DNA of 64,000 nucleotides from positions 207,595-271,594 of the forward strand of contig JAFDVI010000019.1 of assembly GCA_018269055.1 (NCBI GenBank), read 5' to 3'. A program made the position numbers and the translations under genes. This document shows positions 1 through 8,211 of this stretch, piece after piece. The DNA comes from Acidobacteriota bacterium (GTDB lineage: Bacteria; Acidobacteriota; Blastocatellia; RBC074). The notes beneath the pieces are model-generated. The model saw only the letters and a program-made list of their open reading frames with translations, had not been told where the DNA came from and made no database searches. The first letter of the stretch is position 1, and each line of letters starts with the position of its first letter.

Positions 1-255
1 GCGCTGTTGATTGATACGAGTGTTTCGCTGGCAGCCATTGAGCAGGCGGTCAACGATCTGGCCATTCCGGAACTGGTTGGCTTCAAGTTATTCGATTTAT
101 ATGCGGGCCAGGAATTGCCGGCGGGCAAACATTCGATAGCTTTATCCTTGCGCTATCGGGCAATGGATCGCACGCTGACGGACGAAGAAGTGACAGCGAT
201 GCACGAACGGATCGTCCAGAAACTGAAACAGGAATTTTTGGCGGAAGTACGATGA
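1..255 (+). CDS. pheT: Phenylalanyl-tRNA synthetase beta subunit, C-terminal end (partial)
   Basis: This is the last 84 codons of a gene that begins before the window; the frame is open from base 1. The peptide fits the ferredoxin-fold anticodon-binding domain that ends PheT: it contains [15 protein letters not shown], the [10 protein letters not shown] strand and DRTLTDEEV followed by a closing helix. PheT pairs with PheS to charge tRNA-Phe in the cytoplasm, and this domain contacts the anticodon. The stop codon overlaps the next start (ATGA at 252-255), so the genes are translationally coupled. The catalytic and editing domains lie outside the window and cannot be checked. Confidence 0.93.
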   Translation, partial: ALLIDTSVSLAAIEQAVNDLAIPELVGFKLFDLYAGQELPAGKHSIALSLRYRAMDRTLTDEEVTAMHERIVQKLKQEFLAEVR

Positions 256-527
256 CACTGTCGGGGTTGGAAAAATTCTCTCACCTGGAAGACAAGATTC
301 ATCGAGCAGTGGAACTGTGCCGTACCCTCAAGCAGGAAAAGGAACTGCTCGAAGGCGAACTGGAACGGGCACGCCAGGCGCTGGCCGATGAAGCTGTCGA
401 AAAGGAACAGTTCCGCGCGCGCATAGAATTTCTGATGAAGGATCGGGATTCAATGAAGCTGAAGGTCGAAGCCATGCTCGACGCGATCGCGATGCTGGAA
501 CTGGAAGCCGACTCCGCGAAAAAGTGA
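252..527 (+). CDS. Small coiled-coil protein between pheT and zapA
   Basis: A 91-residue, highly charged protein that is helical almost throughout. Heptad-like Leu/Ile spacing in the segments around [16 protein letters not shown] and [17 protein letters not shown] suggests one long coiled coil. There is no signal peptide or membrane segment, so it should be cytoplasmic. It starts inside the pheT stop (ATGA overlap) and ends 6 bases before zapA. Small coiled-coil proteins sit beside zapA in many genomes, and ZapB-like divisome proteins have this size and shape, so a cell-division role is a reasonable inference. No diagnostic motif was seen, and an alternative is an unrelated structural protein. 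Confidence 0.75.
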   Translation: MTLSGLEKFSHLEDKIHRAVELCRTLKQEKELLEGELERARQALADEAVEKEQFRARIEFLMKDRDSMKLKVEAMLDAIAMLELEADSAKK

Positions 528-533
528 GGGCAG

Positions 534-836
534 ATGGAAACTCCTCCGCAAACGGTCAATGTAAAAATCTATAACCAGACGTACCCGCTTCGCGTCAGTA
601 ATGGCGACGTGGATCGAACGTTGCGATTGGCGGAGATCGTGGATCACCGTATGCGCGAACTGGCGGGAGGAAGTTTGACCGCGGATTCATTGAAGCTGGC
701 GGTTCTGGCGGCGATATACATCGCCGACGAACTCGACCAGGCGAAAACGGATTACGAAAGATTGAACGGCGAGCTGATTTCCAGAAGCTCGAAATGCGCC
801 GAAACACTTGACCAGCTTCTGAAAAACGACACGTGA
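534..836 (+). CDS. zapA: Cell division protein ZapA
   Basis: A 100-residue protein with the ZapA pattern: an N-terminal beta-rich part ([18 protein letters not shown]), then [17 protein letters not shown], then the signature helix [16 protein letters not shown] leading into a C-terminal coiled coil. ZapA binds FtsZ in the cytoplasm and bundles its filaments at the division site. It follows the coiled-coil gene by 6 bases and looks like the last gene of a pheT-linked operon. The downstream gap before the peptidase gene is only about 100 bases, so the 6S RNA that follows zapA in some bacteria does not fit here. Confidence 0.9.
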   Translation: METPPQTVNVKIYNQTYPLRVSNGDVDRTLRLAEIVDHRMRELAGGSLTADSLKLAVLAAIYIADELDQAKTDYERLNGELISRSSKCAETLDQLLKNDT

Positions 837-939
837 TCTCAGCGCGGCGTTCGCAAATTTCACTGACCGAATCTCCTGATTACTGACCCAATTGTGAGAG
901 CGTCATTGTGTCGCTCCCAATTTTTTGACCGGAGGAAAT

Positions 940-2670
940 GTGAGAAAAACCATTTTGGCTTTGCTATTACTGTCATTGGTTGTGCTGGCTTCACAACCGA
1001 TAACGCGGGCACAGCGCAAAGAGAGCAAAAACAATCCACCGACAGTATCGTTGTCGGCGGAAAAAGCTGCCGCCGAATTCGGCAACGTTGAAGGAATTAC
1101 CGCCAAACAGTTGCGGGAATTTTTGACCTTCATTGCGTCCGATGAACTGGAAGGCCGTGACACGCCTTCACGCGGATTGGACACTGCCGCCAAATTCATC
1201 GCATTCAATTTGTCGCGCTGGGGATTCAAACCGGCGGGCGACAACGGCACGTTTTTTCAGCATATCGGGTTGAAGCGAGGGCAGATTGATAAAGACCAGT
1301 CGAAACTGGAACTGGGCGACTTAAGTTTCAAACTCGGCGAAGATTTTATTCCGCAGCCGATTATGGGCGAAGCGGTGGGCAGCCTGGTGTATGTCGGGCA
1401 CGGCTTTGTCGTGAAAGCAAAGAACATCAATGCGTATGAAGGCATTGATGTAAAAGACAAAATCGTTGTATCGGTTGCCACCGCGAACTTCGTCACGCAG
1501 GCTGACCTGAGCGGCGAGTTGGGCAAGGATTTTGATACCGCGGTGCATTACGCCACGACGCACGGAGCCAAAGCCGTAATCATTGTTCCTTCGCCGCAGA
1601 TTCTGAACAACTGGGGAATAATCTCTCGTCAGGCGATGGGCGGTGGACGCGTTTCCATTGAAGCAGCGCAAGAACCCGGCGGGCTGCCGGTCGTGATTGC
1701 CTCGAAAAAATTGGTCGAAGCCATTTTCCAAGGAGAAGAGATAGATGGCGCGTCCGTGCTGAATCAACCTGCAGAAGGAAAGTTCTCCCCCTCTTTTGCG
1801 CTCAAGCCGGAGAAACAGATCACCCTGGCGGTGAGGGGCTCTCTGGAATCGTTGCCGACGCAAAATGTCGTGGCGATCTGGGAAGGCTCCGACCCAACCT
1901 TGAAGGAAGAATATGTTGCGGTTGGCGCACATTACGACCACGTTGGCGTGCGACCGGATTCCGATGGCGGCAAAACGGACGGTTGGGCGCGATACAAAAC
2001 GTTTCTTTCTTCCGCAGGTCGCCTGGGAGGCGCTGACAAATTGTGGAACGGCGCAGACGATGACGGTTCAGGCACGACCGGAGTACTGGCAATTGCCGAG
2101 GCCTTGTCCAAAGGGCCGCGCCCGAAACGCTCAGTGTTATTGGTGTGGCATTGCGGCGAAGAAAAAGGATTGTGGGGATCGGATTTCGTGACAGATCATC
2201 CGCCAGTGCCGCTCAAACAGATCATTGCGCAATTGAACATTGATATGATCGGGCGAAGCAAAAAAGAAGGCGACACCAATCAGCGCAATGCAAACCTGTC
2301 CGGAGCGAACGAAATTTATGTCATCGGCTCCAAGATGATGAGTTCGTATTTGTTCGCGGTCAGCGAGCAGGTCAACAAGTCGTATCTCAATTTGAACTTT
2401 AATTACAAATACGACGATCCGAATGATCGCGAGCGGCTGTTTTACCGCAGCGATCATTTCAATTACGCGAAGAAGGGAATTCCGATCATCTTTTACTTCG
2501 ACGGCGTTCACGAAGATTACCATCAGGCGACGGACCATCCGGACAAGATTGATTACGACAAGATGGAAAAAGTGGCGCGGACGGTGTTCGCGACCATGTG
2601 GAAGCTGACCAATTCATCGCAGCGCCCGAAAGTGGATCAACCGTTGCCGCCGCAGTTGAAAGGCAACTAA
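940..2670 (+). CDS. Exported M28-family zinc metallopeptidase with PA domain
   Basis: About 576 residues. An upstream TTG (925) is in frame, but GGAGGA at 931-936 lies just before the GTG at 940, and the protein from there opens with a clear signal peptide (VRKTILALLLLSLVVLASQP). The middle carries a protease-associated-like insert (VGHGFVVKAKNINAYEGIDV onward). The catalytic part has the M28 metal ligands in order: GAHYDHVG, NGADDDGSG, HCGEEKGLWGSDF, NIDMIGR and YRSDHFNY. These bind two zinc ions and include the general-base Glu of the EE pair. It should act in the periplasm or outside as an aminopeptidase or carboxypeptidase; the substrate cannot be told. It is convergent with the next gene across a shared terminator. 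Confidence 0.92.
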   Translation: MRKTILALLLLSLVVLASQPITRAQRKESKNNPPTVSLSAEKAAAEFGNVEGITAKQLREFLTFIASDELEGRDTPSRGLDTAAKFIAFNLSRWGFKPAGDNGTFFQHIGLKRGQIDKDQSKLELGDLSFKLGEDFIPQPIMGEAVGSLVYVGHGFVVKAKNINAYEGIDVKDKIVVSVATANFVTQADLSGELGKDFDTAVHYATTHGAKAVIIVPSPQILNNWGIISRQAMGGGRVSIEAAQEPGGLPVVIASKKLVEAIFQGEEIDGASVLNQPAEGKFSPSFALKPEKQITLAVRGSLESLPTQNVVAIWEGSDPTLKEEYVAVGAHYDHVGVRPDSDGGKTDGWARYKTFLSSAGRLGGADKLWNGADDDGSGTTGVLAIAEALSKGPRPKRSVLLVWHCGEEKGLWGSDFVTDHPPVPLKQIIAQLNIDMIGRSKKEGDTNQRNANLSGANEIYVIGSKMMSSYLFAVSEQVNKSYLNLNFNYKYDDPNDRERLFYRSDHFNYAKKGIPIIFYFDGVHEDYHQATDHPDKIDYDKMEKVARTVFATMWKLTNSSQRPKVDQPLPPQLKGN

Positions 2671-2698
2671 ATCTTGCTTCGCTGAACGTGAAGCGTTG

Positions 2699-2740
2699 AA
2701 TTTGGCCTGAACTAAACTCTGGTTCAGGCCAAATTGTTTT
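2699..2740. terminator. Bidirectional intrinsic terminator
   Basis: A 14-bp perfect inverted repeat (2699-2712 with 2722-2735, arm AATTTGGCCTGAAC) with a 9-base loop, followed by GTTTT. It lies between the convergent M28 peptidase and DUF2490-type genes and probably serves both. Confidence 0.85.
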
Positions 2741-3422
2741 ACAACGTGATTTTGAAAAGCGTGCCGATAGCATGAACATCGCCAGGACGCGCTCGCCCGT
2801 CATTTTGTCTCAGGTAAAACGTCTCAGCGTAAAACCTGGGCGTAAATTGTTTGAACACGCCTGCTGAGATTCGATTGCGAACCCAAGCGTCCACCAAAGT
2901 GCTATACCAGACTTCGTCTGCGACATAGACTCTGAAGTTCAATGATCCAAGTTTCACCGGATGATCAATCTGTAAGCGATTCCGGTACATCACAAAATCA
3001 TCCAAAGCGTGGCGAACCCGGCGCTCAATCAGATTGCGGTCTGTGAACGTGAATTTGCCCAGCGAAAATTTGCCCGTGAGGTTTAGCACCAGGCGATGTT
3101 CAAAATTTTTGCGGGTCGGTGTGGGTTGTTGCGCGACATACAGGTAAGTCGGCATTACGGTCAGATGTTTGTTTAGTTTGAACGCAATGCCGGCGCCACC
3201 GCGTTCGTCAATGGGGCGCAACGAACTGGCAGAATTGCTGCCCGCACGCAAAACTCCCATAAAGATGAGATCGGTTTTCTTGTTGAGCGGAGCGATCAGG
3301 TGAAATTCGTTCCATGACTGAATCTCTTTCTCTGGTTGGGAGGTCGGTTGAGACAGAGTTGGAATCGAAATCAGCCCGCATAGAAGTACGGCGAAGAAAA
3401 AGGAACAAGAGCTAAGTTTCAT
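2739..3422 (-). CDS. DUF2490-type outer-membrane beta-barrel-like protein
   Basis: A 227-residue protein with an N-terminal signal peptide (MKLSSCSFFFAVLLCGLISI, then cleavage around TLSQP). The rest is a run of amphipathic beta strands with aromatic residues (WNEFHLIAPL, HLTVMPTYLYVAQ, FEHRLVLNLTG, RNLIERRVRH, FRVYVADEVWY, RISAGVFKQFTPRFYAETFYLRQ) and it ends in FKITL. This pattern matches the DUF2490 family of small barrel-like proteins, whose function is unknown. It stands alone between two terminated or divergent units. The family name is from memory of its motifs and was not searched. Confidence 0.75.
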   Translation of the reverse strand: MKLSSCSFFFAVLLCGLISIPTLSQPTSQPEKEIQSWNEFHLIAPLNKKTDLIFMGVLRAGSNSASSLRPIDERGGAGIAFKLNKHLTVMPTYLYVAQQPTPTRKNFEHRLVLNLTGKFSLGKFTFTDRNLIERRVRHALDDFVMYRNRLQIDHPVKLGSLNFRVYVADEVWYSTLVDAWVRNRISAGVFKQFTPRFYAETFYLRQNDGRARPGDVHAIGTLFKITL

Positions 3423-3475
3423 TCTGTAATTGGTTTGTGGTTAAAAGTGTTGGGATTATTTGCAAGTTGAGTGGC

Positions 3476-4441
3476 TCATTTCCGCTCTTTCCCGCTCACC
3501 ACTGTCGCGCCTTCGGCCTTGCTCCATTCGGAAAACGAACCATCGTACATTTTGACGTCATATCCCAGGTACTTCAGCGTGAAGTACGAGTAGGACGCCT
3601 GCATCCCAGTGTTGCAGTATGTGATGGCTTTCTGATTCGGCTTCAAGCCTGCCTCCACAAACATTTTTTGAAGTTCGCTGGGTGGTTTCAGGGTTAAGTC
3701 GTTGGCGCTGGTTAATTGCTTCATCCAGAAGATGCTGGCGGCGCCGGGGATATGGCCTCCTCGCTGATTGGCGGCACCGGCGTTTGGAGCGCCGATGTAC
3801 TGCTCTTCAGGCCGGGCATCAATGATGCTGACATCTGAGTCGGCAACGTTCGCCGCAATCCACGAAAGGTCGCGCATCGCATCCAGTTTGGCGACAACGT
3901 CAGGTTGCAATCGTGGCGTGAATTTTCCAGCTTGAGGAGTTGTGCTTTGGGTTTCAATTTGTCGCTTTTCGGCTTTCCATTTTTCCATTCCGCCGTCCAG
4001 TAAGGCGGCTCTGTGGCCGTGCCCCAGGTAATCCAGGGTGAAAAAGGCTCGTGCCGCAGCCAATCCGTTGTTTTCTCCGTAAATCACAATCCTGCCTTGA
4101 TCGCCAATTCCCGTATTTTCAAACAGTTTCTGTAACTGTTGTACAGGAGGTAACTCGTTGGCTACGCCTTCGCGCGTTGCCAGCAAATCAGCCAAACTGA
4201 CAAACCGAGCGCCGGGAATGTGTCCGGACTCAAATGCTTTTCGGTCGCGCGCCACGTGCAGCACGAATACATTTTTATCGGTGAGATGTTTTGACAGCCA
4301 GTCGGTTGTGACCAGCATTTCAGTATGAATTTTGGGAGAGGGAGTGGTCTTGGGTTGAGCCAAAACTGACGGGGTCAAGCCCAAACACAACACAAATGCC
4401 GCCAGGAAAGACAATGGATAAATTCGCTTGATAGGTTTCAC
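3476..4441 (-). CDS. Exported two-domain rhodanese (thiosulfate sulfurtransferase family)
   Basis: The open frame extends to 4552, but AGGAAGGAG-like bases precede a GTG at 4441, and from there the 321-residue protein has a signal peptide (VKPIKRIYPLSFLAAFVLCL, ending near SVLAQP). Two rhodanese modules follow: residues 40-165 with SGHIPGARFVSL, and 180-315 with GGHIPGAASIFWM. The active cysteine is in CNTGMQAS (about residue 276) of the second module; the matching loop of the first (YGENNG) has none, as is usual for the structural half. The enzyme moves sulfane sulfur from thiosulfate or a thiol to an acceptor, here in the periplasm. It is divergent from the sugar-binding lipoprotein gene. 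Confidence 0.88.
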   Translation of the reverse strand: MKPIKRIYPLSFLAAFVLCLGLTPSVLAQPKTTPSPKIHTEMLVTTDWLSKHLTDKNVFVLHVARDRKAFESGHIPGARFVSLADLLATREGVANELPPVQQLQKLFENTGIGDQGRIVIYGENNGLAAARAFFTLDYLGHGHRAALLDGGMEKWKAEKRQIETQSTTPQAGKFTPRLQPDVVAKLDAMRDLSWIAANVADSDVSIIDARPEEQYIGAPNAGAANQRGGHIPGAASIFWMKQLTSANDLTLKPPSELQKMFVEAGLKPNQKAITYCNTGMQASYSYFTLKYLGYDVKMYDGSFSEWSKAEGATVVSGKERK

Positions 4442-4598
4442 GGTTGCTCCTTCCAGAGTTGAGAAATTTTTTGGTCGTGTGCCAAATGATTGCGTCTGAT
4501 TTCGAGCCTGAATATACTCCCGGCCGTTCCACAACAAAACCATCATCCGCAATTCGTCCGCACTGTCTTTGGCAGATGAACCTTGTCTTCTTCAGACT

Positions 4599-5540
4599 AT
4601 GAAATTGCATTCACAGATCACATGTTGTCTGCTCGTTTTGGCTGTGGCGTTTCTAGCAGGCTGTAGCTCTACGAGTTCGCCCGCAAAGCCGCGCATCGCG
4701 TTGGTGATGAAATCGCTGGCCAACGAGTTTTTCAAAACGATGCAGGACGGAGCGGCGGCGCATCAACAAATGCATGCATCGGAATACGATCTGATTGCCA
4801 ATGGCATCAAAGACGAAACCGATGTCGCGCGACAGGTTGAACTGGTGGAGCAAATGATTGCGCAACAGGTGCAAGCCATTGTGATTGCGCCCGCCGATTC
4901 CAAAGCACTCATCGCCGTTTGCCAGCGCGCGCAAGCCGCAGGCATTGTCGTCATCAACATTGACAACAAACTTGACGCGGCGGTGCTGGCCGAACGCAAT
5001 CTGCGCATTCCCTTCGTCGGCCCGGACAACCGCAAAGGCGCGCGGTTGGCCGGAGAAGCATTGGCCAAACAGCTCAAACCCGGTGATCAAGTTGCGATTC
5101 TGGAAGGTGTGCCAACGGCGTTCAACGCCCAGCAACGCAAAGCAGGATTTGAAGACGCGATGAACGCTGCCGGAATGAACATCGTCAGTTCGCAATCCGC
5201 CAGTTGGGAAACCGCCAAGGCCAACCAAATCACGGCTTCGCTGTTGGTGGAAAAGCCTGAACTCAAAGCCATCCTGTGTGCCAACGACAGCATGGCGCTT
5301 GGCGCTGTGGCGGCAATCAAAGCCGCTGGCAAAACCGGACAAGTGCGCGTGATTGGTTTTGACAACATTCAGGCCGTACGGCCTTTGTTGCACGATGGAC
5401 AGATGCTGGCGACCGTTGACCAGCACGGCGATCAACTGGCTGTGTTCGGCATTGAATACGCGCTGGAAGTTCTGAAAACCAAAACTCCGCCCGCCGACCG
5501 CGAAACTGCGGTGGATTTGATTACAGCGACCACCAAATAG
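4599..5540 (+). CDS. Ribose-type ABC transporter substrate-binding lipoprotein
   Basis: The ATG at 4599 gives a 313-residue protein with a lipoprotein signal (hydrophobic run ending LAVAFLAGC), preferred over the in-frame TTG at 4569, which would put polar residues first. The body is a type I periplasmic-binding fold of the RbsB family: RIALVMKSLANEFFKTMQDG, IVIAPADSKAL, VVINIDNKLD, FVGPDNRKGARLAGEAL, AILEGVPTAFNAQQRKAGF, AILCANDSMALGAVAAI and VIGFDNIQAVRPLL. Such proteins bind pentoses, nucleosides or related sugars and deliver them to a permease. It heads a four-gene cluster ending with the matching permease at 8212; no ATPase gene is in the cluster. The ligand is inferred from the neighbours. 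Confidence 0.9.
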   Translation: MKLHSQITCCLLVLAVAFLAGCSSTSSPAKPRIALVMKSLANEFFKTMQDGAAAHQQMHASEYDLIANGIKDETDVARQVELVEQMIAQQVQAIVIAPADSKALIAVCQRAQAAGIVVINIDNKLDAAVLAERNLRIPFVGPDNRKGARLAGEALAKQLKPGDQVAILEGVPTAFNAQQRKAGFEDAMNAAGMNIVSSQSASWETAKANQITASLLVEKPELKAILCANDSMALGAVAAIKAAGKTGQVRVIGFDNIQAVRPLLHDGQMLATVDQHGDQLAVFGIEYALEVLKTKTPPADRETAVDLITATTK

Positions 5541-5553
5541 CTGAGAGGTTCTC

Positions 5554-7122
5554 ATGAAAAAAGGATGTTTTCTCTTGCTGGCGCTAATCGCGGCGCTAAT
5601 TGCTTCCGGGCTGGCGCAGCCCAAAACGCGCAGCCTTACACTCGCCGCGCTGAAAGACAAAATCCGTGGCGGCTGGGCGGGACAGATGATTGGCGTGTCG
5701 TTTGGCGCGCCGACAGAGTTTCATTCCAACGGCAAGATCATCGAAGGCGAATTGAAATGGTCGCCCGAACGCATCAGCAATTCGATTGACCAGGACGATC
5801 TTTACGTCGAAATGACATTCACTAAAGTGCTGGATGACATTGGGTTGAATGCAACCTGCGAGCAATTTGGCGAAGCGTTCAAGGATTCCAAATACATGCT
5901 CTGGCACGCCAACGCCGGAGCGCGGCGCAATCTGAATCGCGGCATCAAAGCTCCGTGGAGCGGGCACCCCAAATACAACTTTCACGCCAACGACATTGAT
6001 TTCCAGATCGAAGCCGACTTCATCGGAATGATGACTCCGGGATTGCCGCAAGAAGCAAACAAGTATGCCGACCGCGTCGGCCACGTGATGAATTATGGCG
6101 ACGGGGTGTACGGCGGCATGTTCGTCAGCGGAATGTACGCGGCCGCGTTTTTTGAAACCGATCCGCGCAAAGTGGTCGAAGCCGGGTTGAAAAGCATTCC
6201 GGCAGAAAGCGGGTACGGCAAAGTCGTTGGCGATCTACTGGCTTGGCACAAACAGTACCCGGACGATTGGAAACGCGCCTGGCAATTGCTGAAAGACAAA
6301 TGGGACAAAGACGATCCTTGCCCCGAAGGCGTGATGAAGGATTTCAACATTGACGCTCGGCTGAACGGTGGCCACATCGTGTTGGGATTGTTGTGGGGCA
6401 ATGGCGATTTTGACAGAACTCTGGAAATTGCCACGCGCGCCGGACAGGATTCGGATTGCAATCCATCCAGCGCCGCTGGAATTTTGGGCGTGATGATGGG
6501 ATACGACAAAATCCCCGGCCGTTGGAAATCCGGCATCGCCGACATTGCTGACAAAAAGTTTCAATTCACGGATTACTCATTCAACACCATTGTGGATTCG
6601 ACGATGCAGCGAACGTTCAACGTCGTTCGCAGCGTCGGCGGCAAAGTCACTGACGCTGAAATCACGATTCCGACGCAAGAACCGAAAGCGCCAAAGCTGG
6701 AACAATGGACGCCGGGCATTCCTTACCGATTGGTCGAAGCACACGATTCCGCCTGGCAATGGAAAGGCAGTTGGAGCGACGAAACGCAGGCCAAGGATTA
6801 CATGGCCAGAAATCAGCGCGGCGCAACAGGCAAAATCGCTGGTGGCGCTGGCGCGGAAGCTGTGCTGACGTTTGAAGGCCGCGCCATTTGTTTGCTCGGC
6901 CCAATGACGCAGGAAGGCGGGCGCGCCGATGTGTGGTTAGACGGCAAAAAGCAGGAAACCATTGATGCGTATGTTGTCGAACGCACTTTCGATTTCGATT
7001 TGTGGCGGGCTTACGACCTGAAACCCGGCAAGCACACGCTGAGAATTGTTGCCCGTGATGATGCCGATTCGCGTTCCAAAGGCAAAAACGTCGTCATTCG
7101 CCGCGCGATTCTGTACCGATAA
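5554..7122 (+). CDS. Exported ADP-ribosylglycohydrolase family protein
   Basis: 522 residues, starting 13 bases after the binding protein. It opens with a signal peptide (KKGCFLLLALIAALIASGLA), which is unusual for the family. Residues about 30-340 carry the DraG/ARH fold: KIRGGWAGQMIGVSFGAP, the metal motif QDDLYVEMTF and the second metal motif AGQDSDCNPSSAAGILG. Such enzymes cleave the N- or O-glycosidic bond of ADP-ribose to protein or small molecules using two magnesium ions. The last about 130 residues (FEGRAICLLGP, ADVWLDGKKQETIDAYV, KPGKHTLRIVARDD) look like a beta-sandwich, perhaps sugar-binding. Its neighbours suggest breakdown of ADP-ribosyl or nucleoside compounds in the periplasm. 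The true substrate is unknown. Confidence 0.88.
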   Translation: MKKGCFLLLALIAALIASGLAQPKTRSLTLAALKDKIRGGWAGQMIGVSFGAPTEFHSNGKIIEGELKWSPERISNSIDQDDLYVEMTFTKVLDDIGLNATCEQFGEAFKDSKYMLWHANAGARRNLNRGIKAPWSGHPKYNFHANDIDFQIEADFIGMMTPGLPQEANKYADRVGHVMNYGDGVYGGMFVSGMYAAAFFETDPRKVVEAGLKSIPAESGYGKVVGDLLAWHKQYPDDWKRAWQLLKDKWDKDDPCPEGVMKDFNIDARLNGGHIVLGLLWGNGDFDRTLEIATRAGQDSDCNPSSAAGILGVMMGYDKIPGRWKSGIADIADKKFQFTDYSFNTIVDSTMQRTFNVVRSVGGKVTDAEITIPTQEPKAPKLEQWTPGIPYRLVEAHDSAWQWKGSWSDETQAKDYMARNQRGATGKIAGGAGAEAVLTFEGRAICLLGPMTQEGGRADVWLDGKKQETIDAYVVERTFDFDLWRAYDLKPGKHTLRIVARDDADSRSKGKNVVIRRAILYR

Positions 7123-7144
7123 TTTGGTCCAATCCGAAACCAAC

Positions 7145-8107
7145 ATGAAACGATTCCTCTTTTGCCTCGTTCTTATCCTTTTCAGCTTTGCGCCATTGAG
7201 CCAGGCCGAAAGTGTCGTACAAACCGCGCCCTCCAAAGTCATTCTGGACACCGACATTGGCGATGACATTGACGATGCGTGGGCGTTGGCATTCATTCTT
7301 TCGCACAAAGAGTTTGACTTGCTGGGTGTGACAATCGCGCACGGAAACACGCCCGCGCGAGCGCCCATCGCCTGCAAAATGTTGCACATCACCGGACGCG
7401 ATGCGGTTCCCGTTGCCGTCGGGCGAAAAACTTCCGATGGATACGCGCATCAATATACGTGGGCGGAAAACTTCACGGCCAAACGCCCGATCAAACAATC
7501 CGCCGCCGATTTCATTGTCGAGCAGGTCAAACGCTATCCCGGCCAAGTCACTTTGATCGCCGTTGGCCCGTTACAAAACGTGGCCGACGCGTTGCGCAAA
7601 GAGCCCAACCTGGGCAAATACGTCAAACGCGTCGTGCTGATGAGCGGCTGTATTTACGGAACCGCTTCCAACAAGGACAAACTTATTCGCGAATGGAATG
7701 TGTACCAATCCACGGCGGATTCTCAGCTTGTGTACGGCGCGGGATTGCCGCTGACGATTGTTCCGCTGGATTCCACCACGCATTTGCGGCTCAGCGATGA
7801 AGAGCGAAAACAGGTGCGCGATTACAAATCGCCGCTGACATACGCGTTGGAATGTTTGTACCGGCTGTGGCTGGATAATCCGACTTCGCGCATGACCCTG
7901 CACGATCAACTGGCCGTGGCCGAAACCGCCAGCCCTTCAACTTTTTTTGGCCGCAAAGAAACCTTGCCGATTTTCGTGGACGCTGAAGGCTATACGCGCA
8001 TTGATCACGAACGTGGCAAACCTGTCGTTGTTTGTTTGGAACCCAAGCGGGATGCGTTTATGCAGTATTACATCGGCGAACTGATTCATCAGCGACTGGG
8101 GATGTAA
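7145..8107 (+). CDS. Exported inosine-uridine-type nucleoside hydrolase
   Basis: The ATG at 7145 gives 320 residues with a signal peptide (MKRFLFCLVLILFSFAPLSQ, cleavage near AES). The mature start has the family's calcium-binding Asp cluster in ILDTDIGDDIDDAWAL (two residues longer than the usual DTDPGIDDA form), followed by GVTIAHGNT and, later, VTLIAVGPLQNVADAL and RVVLMSGCIYG. A DQLAVAETASP segment near the C-terminus fits the last metal-binding region. Nucleoside hydrolases split ribonucleosides into free base and ribose. It lies 22 bases after the ADP-ribosylglycohydrolase in an apparent operon with ribose-type transport genes, so ribose release outside the cytoplasm is the likely role. 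Base preference cannot be told. Confidence 0.9.
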   Translation: MKRFLFCLVLILFSFAPLSQAESVVQTAPSKVILDTDIGDDIDDAWALAFILSHKEFDLLGVTIAHGNTPARAPIACKMLHITGRDAVPVAVGRKTSDGYAHQYTWAENFTAKRPIKQSAADFIVEQVKRYPGQVTLIAVGPLQNVADALRKEPNLGKYVKRVVLMSGCIYGTASNKDKLIREWNVYQSTADSQLVYGAGLPLTIVPLDSTTHLRLSDEERKQVRDYKSPLTYALECLYRLWLDNPTSRMTLHDQLAVAETASPSTFFGRKETLPIFVDAEGYTRIDHERGKPVVVCLEPKRDAFMQYYIGELIHQRLGM

Positions 8108-8137
8108 CAAGATTTCCTCCGCAAAAAAGCGCGAAAC

Positions 8138-8187
8138 GCACAAAATGAAGTTGAAACTTTTGTGCCTCTTGTGTGTTTTGTGGTTTC
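8138..8187 (+). repeat. Intergenic inverted repeat of GAAACGCACAAAA type
   Basis: GCACAAAA (8138-8145) is matched by TTTTGTGC (8158-8165) around a 12-base loop; a second partial match, TTTTGTGGTTTC (8176-8187), can pair with GAAACGCACAAAA instead. It lies between the nucleoside hydrolase and permease genes and may be a processed hairpin or a small dispersed repeat. It lacks a proper U-run, so it is not called a terminator. Confidence 0.4.
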
Positions 8188-8211
8188 TTTATTGAGTCCG
8201 TCTTTACCCGC

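Noticed and set aside
837..939. 6S RNA after zapA
   Set aside because: The gap is only about 100 bases and shows no 6S fold.
4653..5660. 335-codon minus-strand open frame
   Set aside because: Antisense shadow of the sugar-binding lipoprotein gene; no recognisable motif.
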